Assembly (NCBI RefSeq): GCF_902498745.1
Contig: NZ_LR701479.1
Span: 3,055,060 to 3,119,059 of the forward strand
Direction of reading: 5' to 3'
DNA: 64,000 bases
From: Erythrobacter sp. EC-HK427
Lineage (GTDB): Bacteria; Pseudomonadota; Alphaproteobacteria; Sphingomonadales; Sphingomonadaceae
Position 1 is the stretch's first letter, and each line of letters begins with the position of its first letter. Under the pieces are notes generated by a model. That model was not told where the DNA came from and did not search any database. It worked only from the letters and a program-made list of their open reading frames with translations. The position numbers were made by a program, and so were the translations under genes. Shown piece after piece: positions 62,882 to 64,000 of this stretch.

Positions 62882-63879
62882 AAGCTGCCTCCCCGCAAGG
62901 CCAGAACCCGGTCAACCAGTTCGCGCTGCAACGGTTTGGTGAGCGATGCCTGCCACACGCCTGTCATCGCAGCGACAAAGGGCGCGGGATCGACTTCGTT
63001 TACCTCGACACCGGAGGCCATGATAATCGCGCGGCTGCGCGCATCCTGCGCTTCCCACAGCTCGCGCATATAGGGCACGGAATCGCGTGCCGCCTGCTTC
63101 ACAATGGTCTGATCCTCGGCCGACAACGCATCGTAAGTCACCTTGCTCATCACGAACATTTCGGGGGCGAGAAGATGCTGGGTCAGGCTGTAATAGGGCG
63201 CGACTTCGAAATGGCGGCCATTCTCGAAGCTCGGCCAGTTGTTTTCCGCCCCGTCGATCACGCCCTGGGCGAGGCTGGTATAGACCTCGTCGAGCGGCAT
63301 CGGCACTGCGTCAGCACCCAGCGAGCGCACCATTTCGATGTAGAGATCGGAACCGGGAACGCGCAATTTCAGTCCGCGCATATCCTCCGGCGTGCGGATC
63401 GGGCGGCGGGTGTTGTAAAAGCTGCGCGCTCCGGAATCGTAGAAGCATAGGCCGATCAACCCGTGCGGCGTAATGGAATCAAGCACCGCCTGGCCAATCG
63501 GGCCGTCGGCGAATTCGTGCATATGCGCCACATCCTCGAACAGGAAAGGAAGCGCGGGAACGATGGTTGTGGGCTCAATCGAATTGAGTGGGGCGAGATT
63601 GACGCGGTTGAAATCGATGCCGCCAAATGTGGTTATCTCCAGCGTATCACGCTCATTGCCCAATTGTCCGCCGGGATAGAGACGCAGATTGAGCCTGCCC
63701 GCGGTCCGCTCGCGCAGCAAGTCGCCGAAATAGCGCACCGCCTCGACCGGAGGAAACCCTTCGGGATGCGTATCGACCGAGGTCAGCAGGCCTGGCCCCA
63801 GCCTGCGGCCACAGCCCGCGAGCATAAGGCTCGCTGCACCGCTGGCAAGCACCCCTCTGCGCGACATTCCGAAAGTCAT
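62878..63879 (-). CDS. TRAP transporter solute-binding lipoprotein (DctP type)
   Basis: A 333-residue periplasmic binding protein. The N-terminus has a twin-arginine motif (SRRGVLAS) and a lipobox (LMLAGC, Cys at about 22), so export by Tat and a lipid anchor are likely; most DctP proteins are free in the periplasm. The body shows DctP landmarks: RLYPGGQLGNERDTLE near residue 68, the carboxylate-binding Arg region GLKLRVPGSDLYIEM near residue 168, and GVIDGAENNWPSF near residue 207. It starts the dctPQM set; its ATG overlaps the upstream gene stop by 4 bases. Confidence 0.9.
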   Translation of the reverse strand: MTFGMSRRGVLASGAASLMLAGCGRRLGPGLLTSVDTHPEGFPPVEAVRYFGDLLRERTAGRLNLRLYPGGQLGNERDTLEITTFGGIDFNRVNLAPLNSIEPTTIVPALPFLFEDVAHMHEFADGPIGQAVLDSITPHGLIGLCFYDSGARSFYNTRRPIRTPEDMRGLKLRVPGSDLYIEMVRSLGADAVPMPLDEVYTSLAQGVIDGAENNWPSFENGRHFEVAPYYSLTQHLLAPEMFVMSKVTYDALSAEDQTIVKQAARDSVPYMRELWEAQDARSRAIIMASGVEVNEVDPAPFVAAMTGVWQASLTKPLQRELVDRVLALRGGSL

Positions 63880-64000
63880 CGTTTCTCCGCATTGGCGAGA
63901 ATAATCTCGAAGGCACCAAACCCGCCGAAGCTCAATTCGGCGTGCGCCCCCGCAACCGCTTCATGAATGCCGGTGACTGCACCGCTGGATACATACAATC
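63876..64000 (-). CDS. C-terminal fragment, possibly FAH / 2-keto-4-pentenoate-hydratase-like, cut by window edge
   Basis: About 41 codons end at a TGA (63876-63878) that overlaps the binding-protein ATG, so this gene is translationally coupled to the TRAP set. The visible end reads VSSGAVTGIHEAVAG followed by AELSFGGFGAFEIILA. That resembles the last strands of fumarylacetoacetase-fold hydratases (a TG-xTG-hP-v-xG pattern, then a GGLG-like turn), which act on 2-keto acids. The match is by eye on a short piece and is tentative; the N-terminal part lies outside the window. Confidence 0.5.
   Translation of the reverse strand, partial: LYVSSGAVTGIHEAVAGAHAELSFGGFGAFEIILANAEKR

Noticed and set aside
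1-64000. Mobile element, prophage or CRISPR content
   Set aside because: No transposase, integrase, phage gene, direct-repeat array or attachment-type duplication was recognised anywhere in the window.

Overview
The window looks like chromosomal DNA of a marine or aquatic alphaproteobacterium of the Sphingomonadales, most like Erythrobacteraceae/Sphingomonadaceae. The signs are high GC, many TonB-dependent receptors (including two of the Xanthomonas/Caulobacter carbohydrate type), a complete cbb3 oxidase operon of alphaproteobacterial layout, and strong GGAG-type ribosome binding sites. I see no tRNA, rRNA, CRISPR array, insertion sequence or phage gene. Gene density is very high; no gap exceeds about 300 bases.

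Region 1 (1-10.2 kb) is an acetate module: a cut-off alpha/beta hydrolase, a DcaP-like porin, then acs, crbR, crbS (a symporter-histidine kinase fusion), actP and its small DUF4212 partner. Two genes that usually travel with this module, a cNMP/CBS/DUF294 protein and a DnaQ-like exonuclease, lie apart at 22.6-25.1 kb. Region 2 (10.2-22.5 kb) is a microaerobic respiration block: an orphan lasso-peptide B2-like protein, then on the minus strand ccoNOQP-ccoGHIS, a small secreted protein and hemN, an Fnr-type regulator, and divergently ompW and a DUF2189 membrane protein. Four FNR boxes mark ccoN, hemN, fnr and ompW.

Region 3 (25.1-34.5 kb) carries an enoyl-reductase-like gene and a complete sucrose locus: TonB receptor, sucrose MFS carrier, cytoplasmic GH68 hydrolase, ROK fructokinase and a LacI repressor, with a pair of mirrored operators in the divergent promoter. 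An SDR gene with its own inverted repeat follows. Region 4 (34.5-42.4 kb) is an unassigned catabolic cluster (MetE-like methyltransferase, alpha/beta hydrolase, VOC enzyme, TonB receptor, IclR regulator, CoA transferase, citryl-CoA-lyase-like protein). It is tied together by two copies of a 32-bp compound inverted-repeat operator. An ABC-F ATPase gene follows.

Region 5 (44.6-64 kb) is an alginate/uronate utilisation locus lying wholly on the minus strand. The inferred flow is: two large TonB receptors import oligomers; a PL6 lyase and a PL17 oligoalginate lyase make unsaturated monouronate in the periplasm; a TRAP transporter takes it up; an SDR reduces it to KDG; and KdgK phosphorylates it. 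A second route, an RpiB-family isomerase (DhuI-like) plus KduD, is also encoded. A FadR-type GntR regulator and a LacI regulator each have repeated candidate operators across the locus. The KDPG aldolase is not in the window. The right end cuts a hydratase-like gene.
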